Positions 36,219 through 44,555 of a stretch of DNA of 64,000 bases are shown here, one piece after another. A program made the translations under genes and the position numbers. Origin of the DNA: Sphingopyxis macrogoltabida (GTDB taxonomy: Bacteria; Pseudomonadota; Alphaproteobacteria; Sphingomonadales; Sphingomonadaceae); contig QFPJ01000011.1 in NCBI GenBank assembly GCA_003241685.1, forward strand, positions 1 through 64,000. The letters are read 5' to 3'. The notes beneath the pieces were generated by a model. That model was not told the origin of the DNA. It searched no databases and saw only the letters and a program-made list of their open reading frames with translations. The stretch's first letter is position 1; each line of letters opens with the position of its first letter.

Positions 36219-36321
36219 CGTCATTGCGAGCCCGGCGAAAGCCGGGGGAAGCCATCTCCAGCCCTCGTCCAGCCCGTGGTCGATCGCGGGAGATTGCTTC
36301 GTCGCGCCGCTCATAGCAACG
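36219..36321. repeat. Inverted pair of dispersed intergenic repeats
   Basis: Two related arms, 36219-36257 (head CGTCATTGCGAG, end GAAGCCATCT) and 36291-36321 read on the other strand (head CGTTGCTATGAG, end GAAGCAATCT), face each other across 33 bases. The first arm also contains a small CCCGGCGAAAGCCGGG hairpin. The block occupies the middle of the gap between rpoH and mtgA and shares its head with the element at 5441. Its plan is that of a REP/MITE-like dispersed element; no coding sequence is evident in it. Confidence 0.65.
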
Positions 36322-36392
36322 GCGAAAGGGAGCGACGGATCAAACGGGATAATCGCCGATCAGGTCCGGGTGACGAGGAAAGACCGGTCGGT

Positions 36393-37295
36393 TTATGCGC
36401 CGATCAGCCGGCGCTCGCCCGCGAGTTTCAGCATCGCCTTTTGCAGCTTTTCAAAGGCGCGTACCTCGATCTGACGGACGCGTTCGCGGCTGACGTCATA
36501 GACCTGGCTCAGATCCTCCAGCGTCTTGGGATCGTCGGTCAGGCGGCGTTCGGTCAGGATATGCCGCTCGCGCTCGTTCAGCGTATCCAGCGCCTCGGTC
36601 AGCAGGTCGTGACGCACGTCGCGTTCTTCGGCTTCGGCGACGCGCTCGTCCTGCAACGGACCTTCGTCGCCCAGCAGATCCTGCCACTGGCTGTCGCCGT
36701 CCTCGCCCATCGGCACGTTGAGCGACGTGTCGCCGCCCATCGCCATGCGGCGGTTCATGCTGATGACCTCGTCCTCGGTGACGCCCAGGTCGGTGGCAAT
36801 CTTGGCGACATGTTCGGGCGACAGGTCGCCGTCCTCGAACGCCTCCAGATTATTCTTCATCCGGCGCAGGTTGAAGAACAGTTTCTTCTGCGCCGCCGTC
36901 GTGCCCATCTTCACAAGGCTCCACGACCGCAGGATGAATTCCTGGATCGACGCCCTGATCCACCACATCGCATAGGTGGCGAGCCGGAAGCCGCGTTCGG
37001 GGTCGAATTTCTTCACCCCCTGCATCAGCCCGATATTGCCTTCGCTGATCAATTCGCTGACCGGCAGGCCATAGCCGCGATAGCCCATCGCAATCTTCGC
37101 GACGAGGCGGAGGTGCGACGTCACAAGCTGCGCCGCCGCCTCGCTGTCGCCATGCTCCTGAAACCGCTTGGCAAGCATATATTCCTGCTCGGGCGTCAGA
37201 AGGGGGAATTTGCGGATTTCGGCCAGATAGCGGTTCAGGCTCGCCTCACCGCCGAGCGCGGGCACCACTGCCGGAACATTGCTTTTGTTAGCCAT
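36393..37295 (-). CDS. rpoH: RNA polymerase heat-shock sigma factor sigma-32
   Basis: The 300-residue sigma-70 family protein directs transcription of heat-shock genes. It has region 2 (LVTSHLRLVAKIAMGYRGYG, ATYAMWWIRASIQEFILRSW), the RpoH box QKKLFFNLRRMK that distinguishes it from RpoD and binds chaperones/FtsH, and region 4 (ERERHILTERRL, VYDVSRERVRQIEVRAFEKLQ). Length and motifs fit RpoH. It is downstream of rluD on the same strand, with a good sigma-70-like promoter in the 78-base gap; many alphaproteobacteria have two RpoH copies and only one is seen here. Confidence 0.95.
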   Translation of the reverse strand: MANKSNVPAVVPALGGEASLNRYLAEIRKFPLLTPEQEYMLAKRFQEHGDSEAAAQLVTSHLRLVAKIAMGYRGYGLPVSELISEGNIGLMQGVKKFDPERGFRLATYAMWWIRASIQEFILRSWSLVKMGTTAAQKKLFFNLRRMKNNLEAFEDGDLSPEHVAKIATDLGVTEDEVISMNRRMAMGGDTSLNVPMGEDGDSQWQDLLGDEGPLQDERVAEAEERDVRHDLLTEALDTLNERERHILTERRLTDDPKTLEDLSQVYDVSRERVRQIEVRAFEKLQKAMLKLAGERRLIGA

Positions 37296-37324
37296 GGAGA
37301 GTGTCTTCCCTAAAACCTGAAATC

Positions 37325-37353
37325 ATTCTGCCCCGGTTGACTCCAGCGGTCAA
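37325..37353 (-). promoter_or_regulatory. Putative rpoH promoter overlapping an inverted repeat
   Basis: On the minus strand TTGACC (37353-37348) is separated by 17 bases from CAGAAT (37330-37325), a plausible sigma-70-type -35/-10 pair 30 bases ahead of the rpoH start. The -35 lies in an inverted repeat TTGAC-N7-GTCAA spanning 37337-37353, which could serve as an operator. Confidence 0.5.
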
Positions 37354-37373
37354 AATAGATTTTTATTCGAAAC

Positions 37374-38327
37374 CTAAACGCGCAATTCATCGATCAGTTC
37401 CCGCATGTCCTGGGGGAGTTCGCTGTCGAGCGCGATCCTGTTACCGGTCACCGGATGAATAAAACCCAAATGGGCCGCATGCAATGCCTGACGCGCGAAA
37501 TTCCGGGCTTTCAGCAAATCGGACAGCGGCTTTCTGGCGCGTCCATAGACCGGGTCGCCGACCAGCGGGTGCCCGATGTGCGCCATATGGACGCGCACCT
37601 GATGCGTGCGGCCGGTTTCCAGCCGGCATTCGACCAGAGTCGCGCCCTGTAGCGGCTCGATGGTGCGATAGTGGGTGACGGCATGTTTGCCGCGTCCCGC
37701 CGCGACGACCGCCATTTTCTTGCGGTTGGTCGCGGATCGTCCCAGCGCGGCATCGACGGTGCCGCGCGCGGGCATCGGACGCCCGGTCGCGATCGCCAGA
37801 TAGCGGCGGTCGATGCTGTGCGCCGCGAACTGTTTCGCCAGCCCCTCATGCGCCTTGTCATGTTTGGCCGCCACGATCAGCCCGCTGGTGTCCTTGTCGA
37901 TCCGGTGGACGATACCGGGCCGCGCGACGCCGCCGATCCCCGACAATTGCCCCGCGCAGTGGTGCAGCAGCGCATTGACCATCGTGCCGTCCAGATTGCC
38001 GGCGGCGGGGTGGACGACCATTCCGGCCGGCTTGTCCACGACGATCAGATGTTCGTCCTCATAAGCGACGGCCAGGTCCATATCCTGCGCGGCATTATGG
38101 GCCGGGGCGGGGGCGGGCAGGCGGACCGCCAGCGTTGTGGGCATGGCCTTCGCCGACGGGTCCCACAGGATTTTTCCGGCGGTATCCGACACGCGGCCGC
38201 CCTTGATCAGCGTCTTCAGCCGCTCGCGGGACAGGTCGGGAAGAGCCTCGGCGAGCGCCCGATCCAGCCGAAGCCCGGCCGCGCCGTCCGAAAGCGTCAC
38301 CGACACGATATCGTCATCCCGCTGCAT
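37374..38327 (-). CDS. rluD: 23S rRNA pseudouridine synthase, RluD type
   Basis: RluD makes pseudouridines in helix 69 of 23S rRNA. The 317-residue protein has an N-terminal S4 RNA-binding domain (GLRLDRALAEALPDLSRERL) and the RluA-family catalytic motif GIVHRIDKDTSGL with the essential Asp. Other family segments are VVDKPAGMVVHPA and TGRTHQVRVHMAHIGHP. The ATG at 38327 was chosen; a TTG seven codons upstream would extend it to 38348. RluC-like specificity cannot be fully excluded. It is followed by rpoH and divergent from chpT. Confidence 0.9.
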   Translation of the reverse strand: MQRDDDIVSVTLSDGAAGLRLDRALAEALPDLSRERLKTLIKGGRVSDTAGKILWDPSAKAMPTTLAVRLPAPAPAHNAAQDMDLAVAYEDEHLIVVDKPAGMVVHPAAGNLDGTMVNALLHHCAGQLSGIGGVARPGIVHRIDKDTSGLIVAAKHDKAHEGLAKQFAAHSIDRRYLAIATGRPMPARGTVDAALGRSATNRKKMAVVAAGRGKHAVTHYRTIEPLQGATLVECRLETGRTHQVRVHMAHIGHPLVGDPVYGRARKPLSDLLKARNFARQALHAAHLGFIHPVTGNRIALDSELPQDMRELIDELRV

Positions 38328-38411
38328 CGCCCATGATGTGGATCGCAAACGGCGTTTTTCAAGTGGCGGCGCGGGGTCGGGACAAGGGGGGCGACGGGAA
38401 CGCGCTTGCCC

Positions 38412-38419
38412 TTAACCAT
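38412..38419 (+). promoter_or_regulatory. CtrA-type half-site upstream of chpT
   Basis: The octamer TTAACCAT, the half-site recognised by CtrA in Caulobacter and relatives, lies 64 bases before the chpT start in the rluD-chpT intergenic region. A full TTAA-N7-TTAA site is not present. An 8-base match in a GC-rich genome is suggestive, not proof. Confidence 0.45.
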
Positions 38420-38482
38420 GTCTCTCGCCTAGGGAACGGGCGCGAGCCGGAAAGGTCCGGTCTGCGGGGAGCCTGTTGATCC

Positions 38483-39127
38483 ATGACCGACGATCGTGTC
38501 GATTTCGCCTCCATGCTGGCGTCGCGCCTGTGCCACGATCTGCTCAGCCCGGTGGGCGCCTTTGCCAACGGGCTGGAACTGCTTGCCGATGAAAAGGACC
38601 CGGACATGCGGGCCCGCTGTTTCGACCTGCTCGAACAGAGCGCGCGCACATCGGCCAACAAGGTCAAATTCTTTCGCCTGGCGTTCGGCTCGGCGGGCGG
38701 TTTTGGCGAGCGTGTGCCGGCCGATGAGGCAAGGGCGGCGATCGAGGGCATCATCGGCGACCGCGCGATCGACCTGAACTGGATGATCGGCCCGGAGCCG
38801 CTGCCGAAGCCGGCCGTGAAGATCATCCTGAACCTCGCGCTGTTGCTTGTCGATGCGCTGGTGCGGGGCGGACGGCTGGACATCGGTTGCGAGAAGCAGG
38901 GCGAGGGCGTGGAAATCGCCCTGCATGTCGAGGCGGAACGCATCTTCCTCGATGCCGACGTCGAGCAGGTGCTGGCAAATGGCGAAAGCGCGCGTCCGAT
39001 GACGTCGCGAACCGCGCCCGCGGTACTGGTTCAGGCGGTCGCCGCGCAAAACGCCGGGACGGTGATGCTGGCCCGCGAAACGCCGACCTCGCTGCTGGTC
39101 GGCGCGGTGCTCGGCACGGGCGGTTAG
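38483..39127 (+). CDS. chpT: Histidine phosphotransferase ChpT
   Basis: ChpT passes phosphate from the hybrid kinase CckA to CtrA and CpdR, controlling the alphaproteobacterial cell cycle and related programmes. The 214-residue protein has the expected layout: a two-helix dimerisation domain with the phosphoacceptor in LASRLCHDLLSPVGAFANGL (His18), then a degenerate Bergerat-fold domain without ATP-binding boxes (PKPAVKIILNLALLLVDALV). It precedes the cheA-cheR cluster by 88 bases on the same strand. CckA is encoded 14 kb away in this window. Confidence 0.93.
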   Translation: MTDDRVDFASMLASRLCHDLLSPVGAFANGLELLADEKDPDMRARCFDLLEQSARTSANKVKFFRLAFGSAGGFGERVPADEARAAIEGIIGDRAIDLNWMIGPEPLPKPAVKIILNLALLLVDALVRGGRLDIGCEKQGEGVEIALHVEAERIFLDADVEQVLANGESARPMTSRTAPAVLVQAVAAQNAGTVMLARETPTSLLVGAVLGTGG

Positions 39128-39159
39128 GCGCCCGTCCGCCGCCGAATATAAAGCCCTCC

Positions 39160-39167
39160 TTAACCAT
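39160..39167 (+). promoter_or_regulatory. CtrA-type half-site upstream of cheA
   Basis: A second exact TTAACCAT lies 49 bases ahead of the cheA start, in the 88-base gap after chpT. As at chpT only the half-site is present. Two identical octamers before consecutive genes make regulation by CtrA plausible. Confidence 0.45.
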
Positions 39168-39215
39168 TGTCCGCCATGGTGAAGCCTCGATTTTTCGGGG
39201 CGCACCGGGTATCCA

Positions 39216-41615
39216 ATGGACGATCTGCTTAACGATTTTCTGACCGAAACGGCGGAAATGCTGTCCGATGCCGGCAGCGCGCTGGTGGCGTGGGAAGCCG
39301 ATCCGTCCGACCGCGCGCAACTCGACGCGATTTTCCGCCATGTCCATACGATCAAGGGCAGTTCGGGCTTTCTGGCGCTGCCCCGCGTCACCGCGCTGGC
39401 CCACGCGGCCGAGGATGCGCTCGATCAGGTCCGTCGCGGAACGCGCGACGCCGATGCGGCGCTGGTGACGGCGGTCCTGGGCATCATCGATCGCCTGTCG
39501 CATCTGTGCGACAGGCTGGCCGGCGAAGGCGCCGAACCGGCGGGCGACGACGGCGATGTGATCGCGGCGCTTCGGTCGGCGCCCGAACCCGCCCCCGCTT
39601 CGCCGCCGACGGCCGAGATACCGCTTCGCCGCGAAGACGATCTGAGCGTCGATTCGCAAGGCTGGCGTTCGATCCGCGTCCCGCTGCCACTGCTCGACAG
39701 CGTGATGACGGGGGTCACCGACATCGTGCTGGCGCGCAATGAATTTTCCCGGATGTTGCGCGACAGCGGGGCCAGTGCGTCGCTCGTCGCGTCCTTCGAT
39801 CGTCTGTCGGATTCGATTGCCGGCATGCGCCAGTCGGTCAGCCAGATGCGGATGCAGCGCATCGACAAGCTGTTCGCACCCCTGCCGCGCATCGTCCGCG
39901 ATCTGGCGCGCGATTTCGACAAGAAGGTGCGCTTTGTCACCAGCGGCGGCGAGGTCGAACTGGACCGCGAGATGATGGAGAATATCCGCGATCCGCTGAT
40001 CCACATCGTCCGCAACGCGGTCGACCACGGCATCGAACCGCTCGCCGATCGCGTCGCGGCGGGCAAGGACATCACGGCGACCCTGTCGGTATCGGCACGC
40101 CAGTCGGGCAACCAGATCGAGATAGAGGTCCGCGACGACGGCCGCGGCCTGTCGCCCGACGCGCTGGTCGCGAAGGCGGTGACGGCGCGCGTCATCGGGG
40201 CCGCCGAAGCGCGCACCCTGTCGGCGGCGGACAAGCTGGACTTGATCTTTCGGCCCGGCTTTTCGACGGCGGCGCGCATTACCGAGATATCGGGCCGCGG
40301 CGTCGGGATGGACATCGTTCGCGCGAATGTCGAAAAGATCGGCGGCGTCGTCGAACTGCGCAACGACGAAGGCCGCGGCCTGACGATCCTGATGCGCGTG
40401 CCCATGACGCTGACGATCATTTCCGGGCTGATGGTCCGCGCGGCGGGCCAATATTTTGCCATCCCGCGCGGGTCGGTTCGCGAAATCCTGCTCGAATCGG
40501 GCGACAGCGTGCGGATCGACCGTGTCGGCGGCGGCGAATTGGCGACGGTGCGCGGCGAGCAATTTCCGTTGCTGCGGCTCGAAGAGGTGTTGGGCCGCGC
40601 GCGCGATGACCAGGATGACGCCGACGACCGTGCATTGGTGATCGTGCGGCCGGGGCAGGGGCTAAGCTATGCGCTCAGCGTCGCGGCGATCCACGACCAT
40701 GAGGAACTGGTGATCAAGCCGGCGGCGCCGATGATCATGGCGACCGGGCTTTATGCCGGTACGACGCTGCCCGATAACGGCCGCCCCGTGCTGTTGCTGG
40801 ACGTGCAGGGACTGCTCGCCGTCGCGGCGGTCGACGCCAGCGAGGCCGGGCGCGGCCGCGAAGACCAGGCGGAGGCCGACGCTGATGCCCGAATCTCCCG
40901 CAACGCCGCCCAGCTCCTGCTGTTCCGCGACGTCGACGGCCGTCGGCGCGGGGTGCGGCTGTCGGTCATCGAACGGGTGGAGGAAATCCCCGCTCGCGCG
41001 CTGTTCGAAAGCGCGGGCGCCGTGCAGGTGCAGATCGGCGACGATATCTTCCCCGTCCACGCCGCCCGGCCACCCGAGGGCGACGGCACGGTCAAGCTGC
41101 TGCGCCTGCACGACGGGCGTTCCGTGCTGTGCTATCCGATCGCGGACGTGGTCGATATCGTGCGCATGCCGGACGCCGTCCAGCCGTCGGCGGCGCCGGG
41201 ACTGGTTGCCGGCGTGGCTCTGGTCGGCGGCGAGCCGGTCGAACTGATCGATCCCTATTGGTTGATGGAACAATATGGTGCCGGCCGCATCGCCGATGCG
41301 CCCGTGCGTCAACCGCTTTGCCATCTGACCGACGATCATGACGGGTGGGGCGACAATTTCCTGGCGCCGCTTCTGCGCAGCGCCGGATATCGCGTAGCAT
41401 CGGCCGGCACCGCCGATGACGAAGCGCCCGACGTGCTGTTGTCCCTCGCCGACGAAGCCGCCGCGCGATCGTCGATCGCCATCGATGTTCCCGTGATCCG
41501 GCTGCGCGCTTCGGTCGCGGCCGCCGGCCCGGACGATGACACCGTCTATCGCTACGACCGGCAGGCGCTGCTCGATGCGCTGCGGCGCCGGGTCGGGCAG
41601 GGAGGCCGCGCATGA
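39216..41615 (+). CDS. cheA: CheA-type histidine kinase with extra C-terminal domain
   Basis: The 799-residue protein starts with an Hpt domain whose phosphoacceptor is His44 in RHVHTIKGSSGFL. A short dimerisation helix region and a HATPase domain follow (DPLIHIVRNAVDHGIEPLA, DDGRGLSPDAL, EISGRGVGMDIV), then two CheW-like domains (from PMTLTIISGLMVRAAGQYF and QLLLFRDVDGRRRGVRLSV). After these comes a ~95-residue tail (CHLTDDHDGWGDNFLAPLLR...), which resembles a receiver domain without the phosphoacceptor Asp. It lacks the long P2 segment of E. coli CheA. The start of cheW overlaps its stop, so the two are coupled. Confidence 0.9.
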   Translation: MDDLLNDFLTETAEMLSDAGSALVAWEADPSDRAQLDAIFRHVHTIKGSSGFLALPRVTALAHAAEDALDQVRRGTRDADAALVTAVLGIIDRLSHLCDRLAGEGAEPAGDDGDVIAALRSAPEPAPASPPTAEIPLRREDDLSVDSQGWRSIRVPLPLLDSVMTGVTDIVLARNEFSRMLRDSGASASLVASFDRLSDSIAGMRQSVSQMRMQRIDKLFAPLPRIVRDLARDFDKKVRFVTSGGEVELDREMMENIRDPLIHIVRNAVDHGIEPLADRVAAGKDITATLSVSARQSGNQIEIEVRDDGRGLSPDALVAKAVTARVIGAAEARTLSAADKLDLIFRPGFSTAARITEISGRGVGMDIVRANVEKIGGVVELRNDEGRGLTILMRVPMTLTIISGLMVRAAGQYFAIPRGSVREILLESGDSVRIDRVGGGELATVRGEQFPLLRLEEVLGRARDDQDDADDRALVIVRPGQGLSYALSVAAIHDHEELVIKPAAPMIMATGLYAGTTLPDNGRPVLLLDVQGLLAVAAVDASEAGRGREDQAEADADARISRNAAQLLLFRDVDGRRRGVRLSVIERVEEIPARALFESAGAVQVQIGDDIFPVHAARPPEGDGTVKLLRLHDGRSVLCYPIADVVDIVRMPDAVQPSAAPGLVAGVALVGGEPVELIDPYWLMEQYGAGRIADAPVRQPLCHLTDDHDGWGDNFLAPLLRSAGYRVASAGTADDEAPDVLLSLADEAAARSSIAIDVPVIRLRASVAAAGPDDDTVYRYDRQALLDALRRRVGQGGRA

Positions 41616-42049
41616 TGGACAAGCTTTATCTCGTCGCGCGGATCGCCGACACGCGGGTCGCGCTGCGCAGCCGGGCGATCAATTCGGTGGTCGCCGTCAC
41701 GCCGCCTGTCGAGGTTCCGGGCGCGCCGCCGCACGTCGCGGGGCTTTTCGCGCTGCGCAGCCGCGTTTTCACGCTGATCGATCCGCATGTGGTCGTCGGC
41801 CTGCCGCCGGTGCCGGTCATGGCGGGGCAGCGCGTCATCCTGATCGACGTGGCGGAACATGGCTATGCGTTGCTCGCCGATGCGATCGAGGACGTCTGCT
41901 TTATCGACGCGCCCGAAACGCGCGTGACCGGCCGGCTGCTGCCGGGCTGGGCGCGGGTCGCCGATGCGATGATCGAGCATGAAGGCGCCTCCCTGCTTGT
42001 CGTCGATCCGTCGCATTTCGTTACCATATCGGCAGCGAAAGCCGCGTGA
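41612..42049 (+). CDS. cheW: CheW-like coupling protein
   Basis: The 145-residue CheW-domain protein begins DKLYLVARIADTRVALRSRAINSVVAVTP and ends with a typical GRLLPGWARVADAMIEHEGAS strand set. CheW proteins scaffold the kinase CheA onto receptors or dock inside a kinase complex. Its ATG overlaps the cheA stop by four bases (ATGA). It is a single-domain protein, as usual; no methyl-accepting receptor gene accompanies it here. Confidence 0.88.
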   Translation: MMDKLYLVARIADTRVALRSRAINSVVAVTPPVEVPGAPPHVAGLFALRSRVFTLIDPHVVVGLPPVPVMAGQRVILIDVAEHGYALLADAIEDVCFIDAPETRVTGRLLPGWARVADAMIEHEGASLLVVDPSHFVTISAAKAA

Positions 42050-42126
42050 TGCGGAAATCTGTTAACGGGCTGATCACGCCTTGGTCATACAAGACACCCC
42101 TAACCCCGGGGGGCTGGAGTTAAGAA

Positions 42127-42501
42127 ATGTCGAAATCCTGTCTGGTCGTCGATGACAGCAAGGTCATTCGCAAGGTCGCGCGCCATATCCTTGAAAGCAT
42201 GGAATTTGCGGTCGAAGAAGCCGCCGATGGCCAGGAAGCGCTGACCTTCTGCCGCGCCAACCGGCCCGACGTCATCCTGCTCGACTGGAACATGCCGGTG
42301 ATGAGCGGCATGGAGTTTCTGGGGGCGTTCAACGACCTGGACTATGGCCATGACGAGCGGCCGCGCGTCGTGTTCTGCACCACCGAAAACAGCATCGATC
42401 ATATCCGCGCCGCCATCGAAGCGGGCGCCGACGAATATGTGATGAAGCCATTCGATCGTGAAACGCTCGAAGGAAAGCTGCAACTCGTCGGCGTCGCCTG
42501 A
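42127..42501 (+). CDS. cheY: CheY-like single-domain response regulator
   Basis: The 124-residue protein is one receiver domain with the acidic pocket (LVVDDSKVIRK), the phosphoacceptor Asp53 in LLDWNMPVMSGMEF, the switch Thr in CTTENS, and the Lys in EYVMKPF. There is no output domain. In the absence of flagellar genes in this window its target is unknown; it could take phosphate from CheA or serve a motility or adhesion regulator such as CleD-like proteins. It lies between cheW and cheB. Confidence 0.9.
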   Translation: MSKSCLVVDDSKVIRKVARHILESMEFAVEEAADGQEALTFCRANRPDVILLDWNMPVMSGMEFLGAFNDLDYGHDERPRVVFCTTENSIDHIRAAIEAGADEYVMKPFDRETLEGKLQLVGVA

Positions 42502-42511
42502 GGCGCGGCGC

Positions 42512-43630
42512 GTGGCGACCCCGCAACCCCGGCTTTCCGATCCGCCGCCGAGCGACGACCCGCCGTCGGCGCGCGCCGTTCGCGTGATGCTGGTCGATGA
42601 CAGCCTGGTCGTGCGCAGCATCCTGGAACGCATCGTCGATCAGACGCCGGGGCTCAGCGTCTGCGCTTCGGTCGCATCGGCGCATGATGCACTTGCCTTC
42701 CTTGCGCTGGATCCGGTCGACGTCGTCGTGCTGGACATCGAAATGCCGGGCATGAACGGCATCGACGCGCTGCCGCATATTCTCGATCGCGCGCAAAATG
42801 CCCGGATATTGATCCTCTCGTCGAACTGCGTCGAAGGCGGCCCGGCCGCGATTGACGCACTGGCGCTCGGCGCGAGCGACACGCTGGCTAAACCCGGACG
42901 GGGCAGCTTTTCCGGTCGCTTCGCGCAGGTTCTGACCGAACGGATATTGTCGCTGGGTCAGCGGCCGATGCTGCACGACACGGCGGCGCGCGCCGGGGGG
43001 CGTCCCGTTCATGCGGCGCCTGTCGTGGCGATCGACACCGACCATCCGATCGAATGCATCGCCGTTGCCGCGTCGACGGGCGGCATCCCGGCCTTCGCTA
43101 ATTTCCTGGCGCATCTGGACCCGCGCATGACCGCGCCGATCCTGCTGACGCAGCATCTTCCCGATGCTTTCATGGAATTTTACGCCAAGCAGATCGCGAC
43201 GATGACGGACCGCCGCGTGTGTGTCGCGGCGGCGGGAATGAAGGTCGAGCCCGGCCACATCTATCTGGCCCCCGGCGACGCGCACCTGATGGTCATCGCC
43301 AATGGCGCGCGGCGCGAAATCGCACTCGACAGCCACCCGGTCGACAATGGCTGCTGTCCCTCGGCCGACCCGATGCTGGCGTCGGTCGCCGAATCCTATG
43401 GCGCGGCCGGCGTCGCCGTGATCCTGAGCGGGATGGGGCGCGACGGCGCGCAGGGCGCGGGCCGGCTGAAAGCGGCGGGCGGAACGGTCTTTGCCCAGGC
43501 GCCCGAAAGCTGCGTCATCTGGGGCATGCCGGGCGCGGTCGCGAAAGCCGGGATCGCGGCGGCGACGCTGAACCCCGATGCGATCGCGCTGATGCTGGGC
43601 AGTTTTCTGCCGGGACGGCGGCGGCCGTGA
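42512..43630 (+). CDS. cheB: Protein-glutamate methylesterase CheB
   Basis: CheB removes methyl groups from receptor glutamates when phosphorylated. The 372-residue protein has a receiver domain (LVDDSLVVRSILERIVDQTP, Asp in VVVLDIEMPGMNGIDAL) and a methylesterase domain with the triad residues: Ser in VAASTGGIPA, His in TQHLPDAF and Asp in GMGRDGAQGA. The start is uncertain: a GTG at 42512 follows a TGAGG site and gives a normal proline-rich N-terminus, while an ATG at 42458 would overlap the cheY gene. The stop overlaps the cheR start. Confidence 0.9.
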   Translation: MATPQPRLSDPPPSDDPPSARAVRVMLVDDSLVVRSILERIVDQTPGLSVCASVASAHDALAFLALDPVDVVVLDIEMPGMNGIDALPHILDRAQNARILILSSNCVEGGPAAIDALALGASDTLAKPGRGSFSGRFAQVLTERILSLGQRPMLHDTAARAGGRPVHAAPVVAIDTDHPIECIAVAASTGGIPAFANFLAHLDPRMTAPILLTQHLPDAFMEFYAKQIATMTDRRVCVAAAGMKVEPGHIYLAPGDAHLMVIANGARREIALDSHPVDNGCCPSADPMLASVAESYGAAGVAVILSGMGRDGAQGAGRLKAAGGTVFAQAPESCVIWGMPGAVAKAGIAAATLNPDAIALMLGSFLPGRRRP

Positions 43631-44478
43631 TCGGCGGCACGGCAAGCGAGTCGGCCTATCGCATCCTGATGGGTGTGCTCGAATCGCGAACCGGCCAGAC
43701 GCTGTCGCCCAACCGCGTCTGGCGCATCGAAATGTCGCTGAAGCCGGTGATGCAGCGGCACGGCATCGCCGACCTCGACGCGCTCGTCGCCGCGCTCGTC
43801 ACCTCGAACAGCCGTCAATTGCTCGACGATACGGTCGACGCGATGTTGAACAACGAAACCTATTTCTATCGTGAACACATCCTGTTCGACGACATTGCAA
43901 AGACGGCGCTGGAATATGTGCGGCGTATCAACGCGCACAAGCGGCGGCTCACCATCTGGCATTGCGGCGTGTCGACGGGCCAGGAAGCCTATTCGATGGC
44001 GATGCTCCTGGCCGAACAGGAGGCCCAGTGGGCCGGGTGGCAGGTCGACATCATCGGCACCGACGTCAGCTATCATGCGATCAGCCGGGCTCGCATCGGC
44101 CTTTACAGCCAGTTCGAGATTCAGCGCGGTTTGCCCGTCCAGCGCATGGTGCGCTGGTTCGACCAGGCCGAGGGCGGTTGGCTGGCCAAGGCGGACCTGC
44201 GCCGTCGCATCGATTTTTCGGTTCAGAACATGTTGATCGACCGGCCGCCGCTGGCAAGTCCGGCCGATCTGATCTTCTGCCGGAACCTGCTGCTCTATTT
44301 CGCACGGCCGATGCGCGAGCGGGCATTTGCCCGGCTGCGGGCGATGGCTGCCCCGCAAAGCTTTCTGGTCCTGGGGGCCGGAGAGACGGTATTGGGCCAG
44401 ACCGACCAGTTCGTGTCCAGCCCGCGCCTTCGCGGCCTGTACGAACCCGCGGACCAGCAAGTGCGCCACGCCGCCTGA
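43627..44478 (+). CDS. cheR: Chemoreceptor glutamate methyltransferase CheR
   Basis: CheR methylates receptor glutamates with S-adenosylmethionine. The 283-residue protein has an N-terminal helical domain and a methyltransferase domain with LNNETYFYREHILF (the NETYFYR signature), a SAM loop WHCGVSTGQEAYSMAM, and IIGTDVSYHAISRAR and DLIFCRNLLLYF segments. The GTG start at 43627 overlaps the cheB stop (GTGA). An open frame upstream lies inside cheB and was rejected. Confidence 0.92.
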   Translation: MIGGTASESAYRILMGVLESRTGQTLSPNRVWRIEMSLKPVMQRHGIADLDALVAALVTSNSRQLLDDTVDAMLNNETYFYREHILFDDIAKTALEYVRRINAHKRRLTIWHCGVSTGQEAYSMAMLLAEQEAQWAGWQVDIIGTDVSYHAISRARIGLYSQFEIQRGLPVQRMVRWFDQAEGGWLAKADLRRRIDFSVQNMLIDRPPLASPADLIFCRNLLLYFARPMRERAFARLRAMAAPQSFLVLGAGETVLGQTDQFVSSPRLRGLYEPADQQVRHAA

Positions 44479-44555
44479 GCTTGCAATTTGCGCCGCGCTG
44501 GCGCAGGTGAAAATTGTTTCCGCACCGGGGCGGAAGGGATGGGACGGCGAACCGA

